A stretch of 64,000 bases of DNA, from assembly GCA_027604705.1 (NCBI GenBank), contig JADHYV010000009.1:62001-126000 (forward strand), read 5' to 3'. This document shows, in pieces, positions 1 to 11,641 of this stretch (the stretch's first letter is position 1; every line of letters begins with the position of its first letter). Made by a program: the position numbers and the translations under genes. Below the pieces are notes generated by a model. The model saw only the letters and a list, made by a program, of their open reading frames with translations. It had not been told where the DNA came from and ran no database searches. The stretch is from Allomyces arbusculus (lineage: Eukaryota; Blastocladiomycota; Blastocladiomycetes; Blastocladiales; Blastocladiaceae).

Positions 1-1033
1 CGCCGTTGCTCAAGCACTGTTACAGGCAGTGAGTCAGAGGCCAACTCGGGTGCCGTTGTGAGCGACAAATAAAAAAATGACGCACCATGTCGACCATGTC
101 CTCGTCGTTGTCGAGCAACTCGCGCAAAACATCGCGCATATTCGACACCTTCTGCTCAAATGCCGACAATTGCTGGACGAAGATGAAAAGCTCAGCCAGG
201 TATCGCCGCTGGTCGAGGCTATCGAGTGCGGCACCCGACATGGTCGACGATGTTCCACCCTGCACGAGCGCGTTCACAATCTTGTTGACGGGCAACGCGA
301 GCCGGCGCAAATCATGCTGCAGAGATCCGAGCACACTCTGGAACAGCGTTTCAAGCACGACCCACTCGTACGGCAAATGTTCTTCGCGCTCATTGGCTGG
401 CATGGCCACTTCCTTACCCTTTTCGGCCCGCGCAGCAAGTCGCGAACTCAACGCATCGATGAGAGCCTGCCGCGCCGGGTTTGCGCGCGCCGACGGCGCA
501 TCAAACAGCGTGCACGAATCGTGGCGAATCAGCGCGCGCACATGTCCAAGATTGACGACGATCGCGCCTGGTCGAGCGAGGATCGCTGGGTACTGGTCGA
601 CGTCGCGCGGGTCGAGCTTGCGCAGATCACGCAGCTGTAGGCCGTTGCGACGACAAAAGGCGCGCTTCGAGTCGGTGCGCGGCGCCGATGGTTGGTGGAC
701 CTCGCCCGTCGGACCAAACTCGGTGCACTTCCACACGATTTCCGTCGCCGGCGGGCGGAACATCGAGTCCCAGTCGGGATGATGGTGCGATGACGGCGGC
801 GCTGCGGGGGTCGGAGGGTTTCCAGGCGACACAGGAGAAGCGACTTGCGCGCGTGCACTTGCCGAGGTCGTGAAGGTGCGCGCAAAGGGTCGTGCAAGTC
901 GCGAGCGCGATACCCATGCTGGTGCTGCGACTCCAACTCCTCCAATCGTTGATGCTCTCGGCGGAGCCGTCTCGCTTGATAATGGCACAGAGCTGGACAA
1001 TGATAGCCTGCTTGGGGAAGTGGTCGAGGACAT
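1..1033 (-). CDS. MRS2: MRS2/LPE10-type mitochondrial magnesium channel, 3' end off the window
   Basis: Predicted CorA/MRS2-family channel carrying Mg2+ across the inner mitochondrial membrane. The start at 1033 is an ATG that opens a typical presequence: Ser/Arg-rich, no acids, with RPFARTFTTSASAR near residue 65. The soluble domain follows, with the family signatures LRDLRKLDPRD and AIVVNLGHVRALI and, further on, the helical stretch LDNDEDMVDM. Exon 1 is 86-1033. A donor GTGCGT at 85 and an acceptor at 17-18 define an intron 17-85, and bases 1-16 resume the frame as CLSNG, matching the YLT-type position of MRS2 proteins. The two membrane helices and the GMN motif lie beyond the left edge, so transport competence cannot be judged. 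Open frame extends upstream of 1033 but shows no conserved features, so it is taken as 5' leader. Confidence 0.85.
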
Positions 1034-1929
1034 GACCGGCACAGCGTCGCGATTGCAGAAAGCAGAGTCGAATTGAGTAGAGCTTGTCGAGGCCACGGTT
1101 CGGTGCATATTTTGGCTTGACATTGGCCAACACGGACGTGATCGTAATCGCAACACCGACATGACCGACTGGCGGCTGGCCAGCCGGTCTGGCGCCAAGG
1201 CCCATCGACACACGGCCATTCTTGACATGTTCGGGGTGGTCGCTCGGCGGGGTTGCAGCAAGTTGGGTAATTGTCGAGCAGAACGGCAGGGAAGATGGAC
1301 GACCTGCAGATCAGGTCGGCATTGTTTGATGAGCATGCAGCGCGGGCTGATGTTGTCATTTGTTGTTCGCTGTTGATCACACTTGATGGTCACAAAGTGA
1401 GCGACCAAACAGCATCTCACCAAACAGCGGCTAGACTCTCGCCAAACAGCGAACTGTGACACAACGTGAAGTTTGCCAACATATAGATTTGGCAGCAGAG
1501 TTCTCCATCAGTCTGAACTGTTCAGAGAGAAGCGGCTGCGAACAATTTTGACCGACTAACGTCGTACAACGATGAGCGCGACACGTTCGCTTCCAGGCCG
1601 TTATTTGCCAAGGACAATTTGCTTTGATTTGTGCAGTACGGGAGCACGGAAGGAGGTGTTTGCTTCAACATCGAATCGAGCGGAATAGCAGATTGCCGAG
1701 ACCTGCACGCTCTGTGAACGCAGGATGTTGCAAGGCAAGTCATCATCAAAATGAGCAGAGGTTCCAGCGCATTCACGAAATGGTTCAAGGAGCACATGTC
1801 GAGGCGGAATTTCCAGGTCGTGGAGCGGACCATGACGCGGATCATACAAGCGGAGGGGGCAACGCTCCAGGGCGACAAATCGAATCGGTCGGAAGCGATT
1901 TGGCTGTATTTCAAAACGCAGACCCCTTC
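1034..1929. other. Intergenic, shared upstream/downstream DNA
   Basis: Separates the MRS2 start from the RPL37 stop on the same strand. The only frame of note is a + strand open frame at 1751-2008 (85 codons, basic, Trp/Phe-containing). Its 3' part runs antisense into RPL37 and it resembles nothing I know, so it is not called. Confidence 0.4.
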
Positions 1930-2857
1930 TTACGCCGAGGCGGCGGCAGCCTTGGGCGCACCCGAACGGAAACCGTTCTTGAAGCGGCGCGTCACCGTCT
2001 TCAGGTAGCGCATGCGACCCGTGCCCGTCGTCTTGCGACGCTTGCCCTTCTCCGACCAGCCGAACGAGCGCGTCTTGGCCGACGGGTAACTAGTCCCGAC
2101 GAACAACCGCGTTAGAATCACCACGATCACTGTAATTTCAGAACAAAATGACGCCCAGCGTCCATGGGCGATCGTACCCGCACTGCGCGCACGTCTTCTT
2201 CTGGTTGTGGAACGCACGACGGCCGCAACGACGGCAGAGCGTGTGCGACTTGGTGTGGCGCTTACCGAACGAGGGGGTGCCCTTGGTCTATTTTTGCAGT
2301 GCAAAAAAGTAGTGCCAAGTGGCAAAATGGCGCAGGGGCGAGCGAAACGGCAGCATTTCGGGACGAGGTCGTGGCGAGCGCGCAGAAAATGCGAATCGAG
2401 ACAGAATGCGGGAGTTTGGCCCGATTAGTCGTCGGTTCAACAAGGAGATGTGCGGGAAAGTGGGGGAGCACGGGGGTGCCCACGTTCATCCATCCGTTGG
2501 CGAACACCGCGAAATCAACTGAACACCGCAATAATCGACCACCGTGAGCCGTTTCAGCGGTCCGTCTCGACGAGCGTCGCCCGCACAGTCGTTTCTGACG
2601 AACGAGTGCAGGAAGAGGGACGAGCGCGCTGAACAAAAATTGGCGATAGTCTCCCCAAGGAGCACATGTTGCAGGGGGTCGTGGGGTTGTTTTTCGCAGC
2701 GAGCGGTCGCTCAGCAGGCGGGCAAGCGGGCCGGCTCGCGGTGGTCGGTCGTCGCGGTGCGGTCGAAGCGGTGGTCGCCGTGCGGTGTTCTTGCAGCATT
2801 TCGTGGCGGAATGGATGGACGAGCGTGCTGGCAGCCGGGCGTCGGCTACGCTACCAT
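1930..2857 (-). CDS. RPL37: 60S ribosomal protein eL37 (L37e)
   Basis: Zinc-binding protein of the large ribosomal subunit, about 90 residues, the usual length. Exon 2 (2178-2287) encodes [20 protein letters not shown] followed by CGRR and CAQCGY, giving the two CxxC pairs. Exon 3 (1930-2089) encodes [20 protein letters not shown] and [14 protein letters not shown], nearly the eukaryotic consensus. The intron 2090-2177 has donor GTACGA, branch CTAAC and acceptor TAG, and it splits the Gly codon of CGY. Residue 1 is not in exon 2, because an acceptor TAG lies directly before the Thr codon. The best first exon is an isolated ATG at 2855-2857 in the context AAAATG/GTAGCG, giving a 567-nt first intron, as in many fungal ribosomal protein genes. 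That first exon is inferred; the two coding exons are certain. Confidence 0.9.
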
Positions 2858-3094
2858 TTTGGCAATGGATGACCGTCAAGGATTGGTCGAGGAGGGGCGG
2901 CAACAGAGTCCACAAGCTGGGCGATGGCGCAGAGCGTGCGGTGGACCTCTGCTTGATCATGTCAGGTGATTTGGGAGGCACTGTCTCAACCCATCAGCTG
3001 CCACCACGTCACTCGTATATATTGAACCCACCAAGTTTTACGCTCACCACCGAGCACACAAGTCTCTCCAACACTCGCGCGGCGCCGGCCATCA

Positions 3095-4778
3095 ATGTCG
3101 ATGATGCTGACGACCACGACGACAAGGCCGGCCATGGCTACCAGCAAGCTTTGCGTGAACACCCGCGCTCCCGTGGAGCGGCTACCCTTCGATGTCCTCT
3201 TGTCCCTTTGCAACATGTCCACGACGTTGCCGGCCGTTCAACTTTGCTTCACTTGGCCATTTCGTCGGCCGCCTTTGCTCCTGCGGTCCGCACGACCCTA
3301 TATCGCTGTAGCCCCGATGGGCCCGAGGTGCTAGTGCAGTACAAATAGGACGTTCAGCTCAACCGCGCTTACGGCATTGTGCCTCCCGCTTGGCCAAAGG
3401 AATGGTGGTCGGACATCTGAAGCGTTTGCTCTTGTGCGCTGGGCCAGGAGCGCGCTGTCCTTGTCGTTCTCATTCTGGTTAATTCTTCCGCCACGCAATC
3501 ATCGCCGCATTTCCCTACTTAATTGAGGCACTTGCGCTGCGATTGAAGCGACCCGCGATGCACAATATTGGTTTTCGATTTCTGTTCCCATCAATCAAGT
3601 CCAATTTGCGCAATGGGTCCCAACGCGGCTCCTGCCTGCGGATTTACCGGCTTGTCGAGCGCTCTGGGTCAAATGGCCAGATAATGATTATTTCCCCACC
3701 AGCGGTGTTTGGCATTCCTGCCCGTCTCATGTCGAGCGGATTGTGCTGCGTTACGTGCCCTCAGCGCCAGATGTTTTTGACTTCATTGTACAGTGGCTCC
3801 CACAACAGTTGCAACATCTGACATTGAAGGTTAGCTACATCGGCAGTGGCAATGAGCAAGGGATGCTCTATAATCGTTTGCCGCTCACTCTTCAATCGCT
3901 CAAGTTGTTCCACGACGTGAAATATCGTGGCATTGACGACAAGGAAACCACCGTGTTCCTGGCGCATGCATTGCCCAAACTCGCGCATTTGACTGTGTTT
4001 GAGCACCATTACTTGAGTCTCCGGAAATTCAGCTTGTGCTCAACGTATTGACATCGCGCGGCACATCAATGAAGTCGGTGACGCTGATTTTGATGTCAAT
4101 GGCTGGTTTGGTCAATGATGCTTCGCTACAGAGCACCTGGCACCAACCTTGCGTGTCGAATGTCTCAAAATTGTTGTTGGGAGATTCTCGACAAATGACA
4201 TGCAGATTTTGGCGATCGTGCGCGCACTTCCAGCACTAACGGGAGTTCTTGCCATCGATCTCCCCTCTTGGCCGGCCGCGGGTGCCGAACGGATTGTTCA
4301 CTGGCAGGTCCTTCATGGACTACGCGAGCTGCGACTGAACAAAACGGATCGAATGTTCCCCAAGCCATTTCCACTTGCGGCCGTCTCTGATGCGCTGCTC
4401 CCAGTGTCACACTGGTCAAACGACGCAAGCGCGCTCCTCGGACCAGTGTGGGCGTTTCCACTGGCGATTGCACACTCGATTTTTCATCCTTGACCTTTCG
4501 CCCACAGACCTTGCGGTCTTGCATGCGCGGCTCCCGCCATGCCTCAAGTCGCTCGCAATGCGAAAACGCGGTTTGCGATTGTGCCTGTTCCACTGCCGCC
4601 GACATTGCAGACCCTGAATGTCGAGGAAAACGTGGAGCTTGCTGACGAGCTTTGGATCATGGCTCTGCCTGCATCATTGCGCAAGCTCAAAGACCAGCTG
4701 CAATTGGATGCTGACGCGTTGTGGAAGCACAATGGTGTGCTGGCACCACGGTGCAGAGTGTTTACAAAATACGGATAG
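3095..4778 (+). pseudogene. Decayed F-box/LRR-like gene, copy 1
   Basis: Pieces of a leucine-rich protein are spread over all three + frames. An F-box-like start (ERLPFDVLLSLC) lies near 3175, followed in another frame by VHDVAGRSTLLHLAISSAAF. LRR-like stretches include QWLPQQLQHLTLK (about 3795), LYNRLPLTLQSLKLF (about 3870), LPALTGVLAIDLPSWPA (about 4235) and VPLPPTLQTLNVEEN (about 4590). The same blocks occur in the same order in the copy at 5529-7383, so this is a tandem paralogue. At least three frame changes make a full-length product impossible. No intron signals restore the frame at the changes I examined. Function unknown; F-box/LRR proteins usually select substrates for SCF ubiquitin ligases, but that is only family background. 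Confidence 0.6.
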
Positions 4779-5528
4779 TCGGTATCATGGAGTCGGTAGG
4801 TGGCTGAGTAGACGGTTTTGCAATTGTGCGCGAATGTTTTGCCCGTTTGGTGCCGGCCCTGGTTCTCTCCAAGCACAAGCGTAAATTTGGTTCTTGGAAC
4901 GTTCTTTGGAGTGGAGATGACTGGGGTGAGCTCTTTTACGTGGAAAATTTGTGAATGATTGTGTGTGTGGGGAGGGGGGGGGTATTGTCAGCTGCATTTG
5001 TGATCCAACTTGCTGAAGTTGATAGTTGCATCCTGCTATCAAAATCATTGCAGGAACCATGCGCAACGATGATTGGTTGGCACCTTTTCGGGCACCTTTT
5101 CGCGACCACTTCATGCACGACGACGCATAATCACATTGCAACTATCCGCACCGCATTTCTAAACCCGAAATGGTCTGCACTGACACGGTGGCCAGCACGG
5201 CCGCTACTTTGAATCTAGTTGTCACTAGACGACACGCTCAAAACCAGTCGTGAATGGGTGCACGAAGTCGCTGCAGGCCGTGTTCTTTGAGCTCACACTC
5301 TGCCCCTGCACATGTACGATGAAGACGAATTGGTAACACTGGTCCAAAGGATGAGCGTTATTCCGCTCAACAACATACGACCGTCAGTCGGTCGGTGCGT
5401 GTGCTGCCTCGCCATGATTGCAGGATTTACATGTACGAGCGTGGACACCTGTGCCGAGCCTTGTTATTGTGCAATGCTGCGAAAGGCGTCAGCTTCTTCT
5501 GAACGAAGTGTGGTTCAAAGAGGCTTGA
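4779..5528. other. Intergenic between the two LRR copies
   Basis: Lower in GC than the flanks, with a G-run near 4972-4981. An 80-codon frame at 5312-5554 has six cysteines but no signal peptide and no relation to the CWYS family. Nothing else seen. Confidence 0.4.
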
Positions 5529-7383
5529 ATGAAGCCTTGCAGGCTTGCCCCTGATGTCATCATTTCGGCCCCTCGGTTTGGTGGTTGTTTCTTCACCTCA
5601 TATCATCAAGTAGGCCCTTACCCGCACGACCACTTCCTGCAAAACGACGGTCCAGCTCCGTTTCGCACCTCACTAGAGGTGATGCAATCCTCAACCAATT
5701 CTGATTTGTTGACGTTGATGCCACCAACGGCAACTGTGCGTGCCGACACAACTTCAAACACTCCTCTATGTGCTGCAGTCGAGTTGTTCCCCTTTGACGT
5801 GCTCGAGCACATTTCCCAATGCGTTCACGATATCGCCGACCGCGTAACGTTGCTCCATTTTGCCATTTCATCGTCCGCGTTTTTTTCACCTGCCATCCTG
5901 ACGGCCCTGAACAAGTGTGACAAAGACGGACCGGAAACGTTTTTGCATGACTTGACTGTCGACCCCCTCACCAACCACCCTCCCGTTGGTTCATTTGCCG
6001 TCTTGCATGAGATCAAGGACAGTGTCACAGCATTTGCGTTCTCGTTGGTGTGCCGCTTCACGACCAGAATCGCGTGTACTCGCCTGGGCCTCACATCAGC
6101 GACGATATCGTGGTTCCATGTTCCCGTTGGTCTTTGGTACCTGTCCCGCTCCATTTGATTCGGATCGTGCAGTGGGTCCGTGACCGGCCACAGCCAGCGC
6201 TTTTGCCAGAGTGCCACCGGCTGTGGGTCTTACTCTCCGTTTCGGGTGAATGGCCCAAGTGCCCACCCAAAGTTGAATGGCTCACTCTCCATAAATTTAA
6301 CCCCACGAGTGGCAATTTCCACCGCATCGCCTTTTGGCTCCCGCAGGTTTGCGGCACTTGACTCTGAGTTTCCTTGGTCCAGGCGACAGCAACAAACTCT
6401 GCGTGCTGTACGATCGCCTGCCTCTGGCGCTGGTCTCGCTCAAGATTTCTCGCGAGGTGGATATGCACGAGGTATTCGTCGAGAAGCGCGCTGCAATTCT
6501 CACCCAGGCGCTCACTCGGCTGACCAATCTGAGTGTGTTTCATCACGATTTGCTGCCCGCTTCTGAACTCCCCATGGTGCTCATCGCCTAGGCGTCGCAC
6601 GGGGCGCCGATGTGGCCTGTGGTCCTTGGTTTGCAGCTCCCGAGTCATTACAACGGGCTCATGTGGCCCAGCGATCTCTCTACCGCTCTTGAGTTGCAAG
6701 TTGCTCACCTTGAAATTGGCGTCGTGGACTGCCCGTCCGACGATGCGGTATTGCTGGCGATTCTGTGCGTGTTACCAGCGCCCACGCAATTTCTCGGCAT
6801 AGACTTTCCCATGTGGTCTGCGGCCTGCGTTGACCATATTGTGCAGCAGTTGGTCGCGCCTGGACTTTGCGAGCTACGGCTGACCACATCTGTGTGGGAC
6901 GAGCCAGACTTTGACTTGCAGCGATTTCCGCTTTCGTCGCTCTGTGCTGACATGCTGCCTTTGTCGCTTGTCGCCCTGACGCTGCCAAGCTGTCTCATGC
7001 ACGACACGATTGCACACACGGACCCCTCGTGGACTTTCCCGCCGTCCGTGAAGCATCTCGATTTATTCTGCACGACATTGACACCTGCTGACTTGGCCTT
7101 TTTGCATTTACAGTTCCCACCTCACCTCGTCTCGCTCAATCTGCACAAGTGCGACTTGACAATGGTACCCGTGCCACTTCCGTCGACACTTCGGGTTCTG
7201 CACCTCGAGTACAATTCGGAGCTCACAGATAGCGAGTGGATTGCGGCCCTACCAGGATCGATGCACGAGCTGAATGTGCAGTGGTGCACAGTGGACACTG
7301 GTGCACTCACATGCGCAGCAGCGTGCGGGATGGACACGGTTAGGCTTTCCCAAATTACGAATTACTGGGGACAAGGTCCCTGA
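5529..7383 (+). pseudogene. F-box/LRR-like gene, copy 2, disrupted
   Basis: Better preserved paralogue of the gene at 3095-4778. The likely start is ATG 5719 within the open frame 5529-6158. An F-box-like segment (VELFPFDVLEHISQCVHD, then LLHFAISSSAF) is followed by LRR-like segments such as PAGLRHLTLSFLGPG, LALVSLKISREV, FPPSVKHLDLFCTTLT, FPPHLVSLNLHKCDL and LPSTLRVLHLEYNSELT. The reading frame changes near 6110 and again near 6350, where one base is missing relative to copy 1 in the WLPQ region. A TAG at 6589-6591 interrupts an otherwise continuous frame. The last 257 codons (6610-7383) are open, so decay looks recent. Its 3' end overlaps the end of the CWYS gene on the other strand by 29 nt. 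Confidence 0.6.
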
Positions 7384-7849
7384 TTTGTAGCGCGCTGCCA
7401 CGTCGATGTGTTGTTGCTGCTGGCTGGCCAGCCTGATTGTCCTCCGCCACTGAACCCACGGCGCCCAAAATTTCTCGGCGGCCTGGCAGACAGACACTTT
7501 GGCAATGATGTTGGCCGCCCTTTCGAACGCACGGGTTATGCCGACACCACGTCGACCCGTCGGCCTTTTTGTAGCACTTCGTGCAATGCCCCTGCAGGTC
7601 CGTGGAGTACCTACAATCAACGGTATTATTGTCAGCGTCGCCTCGAGGGGTAGGCGGCCAGATGACGTCGGAATGCCAGATACCGTACCAACACTTGGGC
7701 GGATCTTCAACCGCAACATCAAGACTGTTTCCGACAGCAACGCCACGGCGATCGGGTGCAGGAGACGTGAATGACTGGCGACCTGCGGCCAATATGACGG
7801 AAAGCACAACGAAAATCGCCGGGAGAAAGGTCGTGACGCGCCCGAGCAT
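7355..7849 (-). CDS. CWYS-family small secreted cysteine-rich protein (A)
   Basis: 138 residues in two exons. Exon 1 (7689-7849) starts with a signal peptide (MLGRVTTFLPAIFVVLSVIL, cleavage probably after AAG) and a short spacer ending in PPKC. Exon 2 (7355-7610) carries the family domain: WYSTDLQGHCTKCYKK, then STWCRHNPC and HHCQSVC. The 78-nt intron has donor GTACGG and acceptor GTAG and splits the Trp codon after TG, exactly as in the other members. The tail after the last family Cys is about 40 residues longer than in relatives and overlaps the LRR pseudogene 3' end antisense, so its length is the least certain part. Expected to be secreted; activity unknown. Confidence 0.75.
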   Translation of the reverse strand: MLGRVTTFLPAIFVVLSVILAAGRQSFTSPAPDRRGVAVGNSLDVAVEDPPKCWYGIWHSDVIWPPTPRGDADNNTVDCRYSTDLQGHCTKCYKKADGSTWCRHNPCVRKGGQHHCQSVCLPGRREILGAVGSVAEDNQAGQPAATTHRRGSALQIRDLVPSNS

Positions 7850-8001
7850 GGCAGTTAAGAGAGAAGACGCAGTTGCTGCGCGTTGATCCAAAAACGAGGT
7901 CGGGTATGGCAGTCGTGGAACTCGAAGACAATCGGCGAGACTAATTCTCACATCAAGGAGGAAAAGAGAAAGGGAGGGCCTGCGCACGACAGAGACTTCG
8001 A

Positions 8002-8008
8002 CTTTATA
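8002..8008 (-). promoter_or_regulatory. TATA box of CWYS gene A
   Basis: TATAAAG on the coding strand about 155 nt before the ATG at 7849. Other family members have a TATA box at a similar distance. Confidence 0.5.
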
Positions 8009-8443
8009 CGGTTACATTTTGAGTCGGCTTGGAGTCGCAGCGGCGCTGCACCATCACAATCACAAATGAATGCAAGCAACCACGATGGCGACGCAAATCC
8101 GCGGGCGTGACAACATGCGTCCGAGCAGCGCTGTGAGACATGATTGGCGCGCTCATCTTGCAGTTTTTCTGGCCATGGTGCATCCACCGGAAAAGATGAA
8201 GTCAATACTTCATGAACAGTTCGAGGGGAGCTTGCAGGTTATTCAGGGCGTTAACAATGCGGAGTTCGCCTGGTGATTGACCATTTATTAGCTGTGGTTG
8301 ATGCTGTCTTGTTGTGCCCAGCTGTGTGAGCTCGCTTTCTCACACACGCACCCTCTCTTACGCTCACACGCTCTCTCTCTCCCACCTGCTCCGCTTCGAC
8401 CTGTGCACACATCATTTCACTCCTTGATTTGCCTGACACCGCA

Positions 8444-9139
8444 ATGGCAACACTCCTACTTTTCCCCGACGTGAAAAGCACCGCACGCCTCCAGGCCACC
8501 GCCATCCACCTGTTTCCTGCCCCCACGCAAGACGTTGCACGCTTCAAAGCGGCCGTCAATCTCACGGATTGGCACGCCGTCCTCGCCAACTTTAGTCGCC
8601 TGCATTTCCAGCCTGCCCGTTCAGCACCAGTGGTTGTTCCTATTATTCTACGACCTGTGCTGTTTGCCACAATTGACACGGGAGATGCAGAGCTGGTTGC
8701 GTGTGTGCTCTCATAATATGTTCACCAAATCGTGTATCGCAAGCTTGGCCGCCAAGGTGTTTGGCTCCAGCTTCTTGGTCGTGCTATGGTTTTGCCCGCA
8801 GGATCAAACCGCGATAACGTTGTTCGCGTTCTTGTCGAGAAGGTTCCTGTTGGCCCAAGTATGCGGTTTCTGACGCCCAGCGTCATTGCAATGCTCGGTC
8901 ACGCACCAGAATGCCAATCGGTTCCACGGCGCATTACTTGTGACACGCGTCGAATCGAGGCCAATGTTTCCTCGTGTTCGGATGGATATAAGATTGTGCC
9001 ATTGAGTGTGGATAGGGTTGACGGGCGAGATTTGGATCAGGGGCTACAAGGGGCCGCACGCACGATGAGGCAGGCGGCGAGTGCCGCCCATCACGATCCA
9101 CGCGTACAGCGACTTGCTTCGTGCCGCTCTAGTTTCTAG
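8444..9139 (+). pseudogene. Unrecognised open frame interrupted by one in-frame stop
   Basis: From ATG 8444 one frame runs to 8713, meets TAA at 8714-8716, and continues open in the same frame to 9139 (about 231 codons in all). The two halves have similar composition, mostly hydrophobic and basic, with no domain I recognise. No convincing intron removes the stop. It may be a recently silenced gene in the same decaying neighbourhood as the LRR copies, or chance open frame. A CT-rich tract at 8330-8400 lies just upstream. Confidence 0.25.
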
Positions 9140-9331
9140 CTGATTACTTTTCAACATGCCATTCCGCGAGCTCGCGTTGGCGATCATGGCATCGTGGTTG
9201 GACTCTGGCAGTTTGAAGTCATGTTTCGGCAATGACGGAGGGATGACAGACACGAATGTGTTGAATGCTAAACATAGGTAATCGACAGCTCGCGCGCAGC
9301 TCGCGCGCAGCTCGCGCTTCTCCACCTCAAC

Positions 9332-10677
9332 CTAGACGCGCAGCGTCTTGCCAAAAATTTCCTCGTTCAGCTCCATGACGTCCTTGCTCATTGCCGTCGG
9401 CGACCCCAGATCGCCCATGTGGAACTGCGCCGCGGCCATGCTCGGATGCAGCGGATCGGACGGGAACGACGCGGCCGCCGGCGCCGGTGCCGTGGCCGAT
9501 GCCGATGCTGCGTCGTTCGACCCGGCCTGCTCGACCGTCTTTTCCGCCTTCTTCTTGGTCAAATTCTGGAACATCGTGAGCCCCTGCGTGACCATCGACG
9601 CGGCATCCCCCATACTCGACGGCACGACGACAACCGACCCGGCATTCTTGGCAATCCCACCCCACGCATCGACCCACTTCTCGGCAATCTGCAGCGACGC
9701 CGCCTCGTTCCCGGCCCTACCCCCACCGGCGCCCTCAGCAATCGCCTCGGCAATCCGGGAAATCCCGGCGGCCGTCGCGTCCGCATGCAGCCGCACCGCA
9801 CGGGCATCACCCTCGGCCTTGTTGATTGCCGTCTGCATTTCGGCCTCGGACGCGAGAATCCGCGCCTGCTTTTGGCCCTCGGCCACATTGATCGCCGCCT
9901 GCCGCTGACCCTCCGAGTCCAAGATCGCCGCGCGTTTCGACCGTTCCGCCGAGACTTGCGAGTGCATCGCCTGGATTACCGACGAGGGGAGGTGGATGTC
10001 GCGCACTTCGTACCGCAAGCACTCGATCCCCCACGCGTTGGAAGCGGCGTTGATGGCTTCGACAATGTGCGTGTTCAGCGACGCGCGTTCGGCGAGCGTG
10101 CGGTCGAGTGTCAGCTGGCCAATTTCCGACCGCATCGTGGTTTGCGCGAGTTGCGCGACGGCAAAGTGCGGGTGCTCCACGCCGTAACTGGCCTTGATCG
10201 GGTCGACGATCCGGTAGTAGAGGACGCCGTCGAGGTCGAGCGTCACGTTGTCCATGGTGATCGCGGATTGAGAGGGAATCTCGACGGCGACTTCCTTGAG
10301 CGTGTGCACGTAGGCGATCGTCTCGATGCCCGGGATCAGGATGGCCAAACCGGGTTCGAGCACGCGCGAGAACTTGCCGAACCGCTCAATGACCCTGCAG
10401 GGACGGGTCAGTGTCGTGTCGGGTCAGTGTCGTGTCGGGAGCCATATCGAAGGTTCGGCACTACGCACCAGCTCTGCTGCTGCGGGACAAACTTGATCCC
10501 CGTGTTCCACGGCAACGACGCGGTCGGCGCCATGGTGCCGCGGCCTGACATGAGCGACCGTGGGGTCGAGGAAAACGCACGCGTGCGCGACACGTGCATG
10601 GCGGCGATGGCCATGCCGGCAAGACGCGCGCGTGCCGCAGGTGCTGCGGCCGCCATGATGGCGGTTCGGCGGAGCAT
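9332..10677 (-). CDS. Stomatin-like protein 2 (SPFH/prohibitin-domain, mitochondrial)
   Basis: 423 residues. SLP-2 proteins are inner-membrane scaffolds that bind cardiolipin and prohibitins and organise respiratory complexes and proteases. Exon 1 (10469-10677) encodes an Arg/Ala-rich presequence (for example SRTRAFSSTPRSLMSGRG) and the start of the core, NTGIKFVPQQQSW. Exon 2 (9332-10394) continues VIERFGKFSRVLEPGLAILI, the typical entry to the SPFH domain, then the coiled-coil part rich in AEG/AEA repeats (near AERSKRAAILDSEGQRQAAI). The C-terminal region holds ALTMFQNL-like sequence and an Ala/Pro linker. The 74-nt intron (donor GTGCGT, acceptor CAG) splits a Trp codon. Length and order match the family. 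No transmembrane segment is predicted, as in SLP-2. Confidence 0.9.
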
Positions 10678-11641
10678 GGTTGTTGGTGGAGCGCGCGCAG
10701 GAACAACGGCGAGTGCCGAACTTTGGCAGAGACTTGGGTCGGGGTGAGGTCGAGCGCGTCTTGCACCAAGTCGAGCGTTTCGGCAAGTGGATGGCGAGGT
10801 CGTGGTCGCGGAGAAGTTGTTGTGATCCGGCGTGCCGGTCGCGCGCACCGTGTTGGGTGTCAAGCTGGACGCGTGCGACGATCCTTTCCAAGTCGAAGTC
10901 ACGACAGGACGAGTGACGTGGTCAAGATCCTCGACCCCCGACAGTGAAAACCTACACGACCAAACTCGACGAGCATGACAGACACGAGTTCGCGTCGACT
11001 CGAAGACGACGGCCGATACGAGAAAACGAAAACGATCAAGCCAGTGAGAGATGTATTTTTTTTTTCGGTTGGTCTGCGGGGGTTGGGGAACACGGGATTA
11101 TCTGTATCAAGACACACGGAAATGAAAACGAGCGCGCGCCACGCCGGGCGGCCCACTGAAGGAAAGGATGCGCTGCTGCCGCGCTGCGCCGCGGATCGCG
11201 AAAGAAAAAAGGTGCCGCGGCAAAGAGGTAAAAGGTGGGGGCAGGAGAGGGAGCCAAAGAGTCGGATCGGAGGACAAATAGGAACCGGGAACGACGGCGA
11301 CGACGCCGGATCGAGACGGATGGGAGAGGAGGAGGCAGTATGGACAGAGCGGACGAGAACGCGTCGCGTCTTGAGAAAAGAAACGAAGATAAAGACCAAA
11401 AGACGACCGCTTCGTGTCCAGCCCGGCCACCGGGGTTGTTGCATGCAAAACGCGGAAACCGGCCGCGTCCCGGCGCCGGGGGAAGCGTCGCACCACGTAC
11501 GAGAGGGGTATGCTGAGAGAGAGAAAGAGAGAGGGGAGAGGGTGCTCACACACATTTTCGTCGACAGATAGGCTGTAGAGGGAGAGAGAGAGAGGACGGG
11601 CAGGTGAGGGGGCAAACAAACGACGCCAACCGCACTCTTGA
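10678..11641. other. Intergenic with a purine/pyrimidine-rich tract
   Basis: Upstream of the stomatin-like gene and downstream of the coiled-coil gene, both on the minus strand. Bases 11511-11598 are almost pure GA on the + strand (CT on the coding strand). A 261-codon minus-strand frame spans much of it, but its Ser/Pro/Leu-rich sequence simply reflects the pyrimidine bias, so it is not called. Confidence 0.5.

Noticed and set aside
1751-2008. 85-codon + frame near RPL37
   Set aside because: Its second half is antisense to RPL37 exon 3, and there is no family or promoter evidence.
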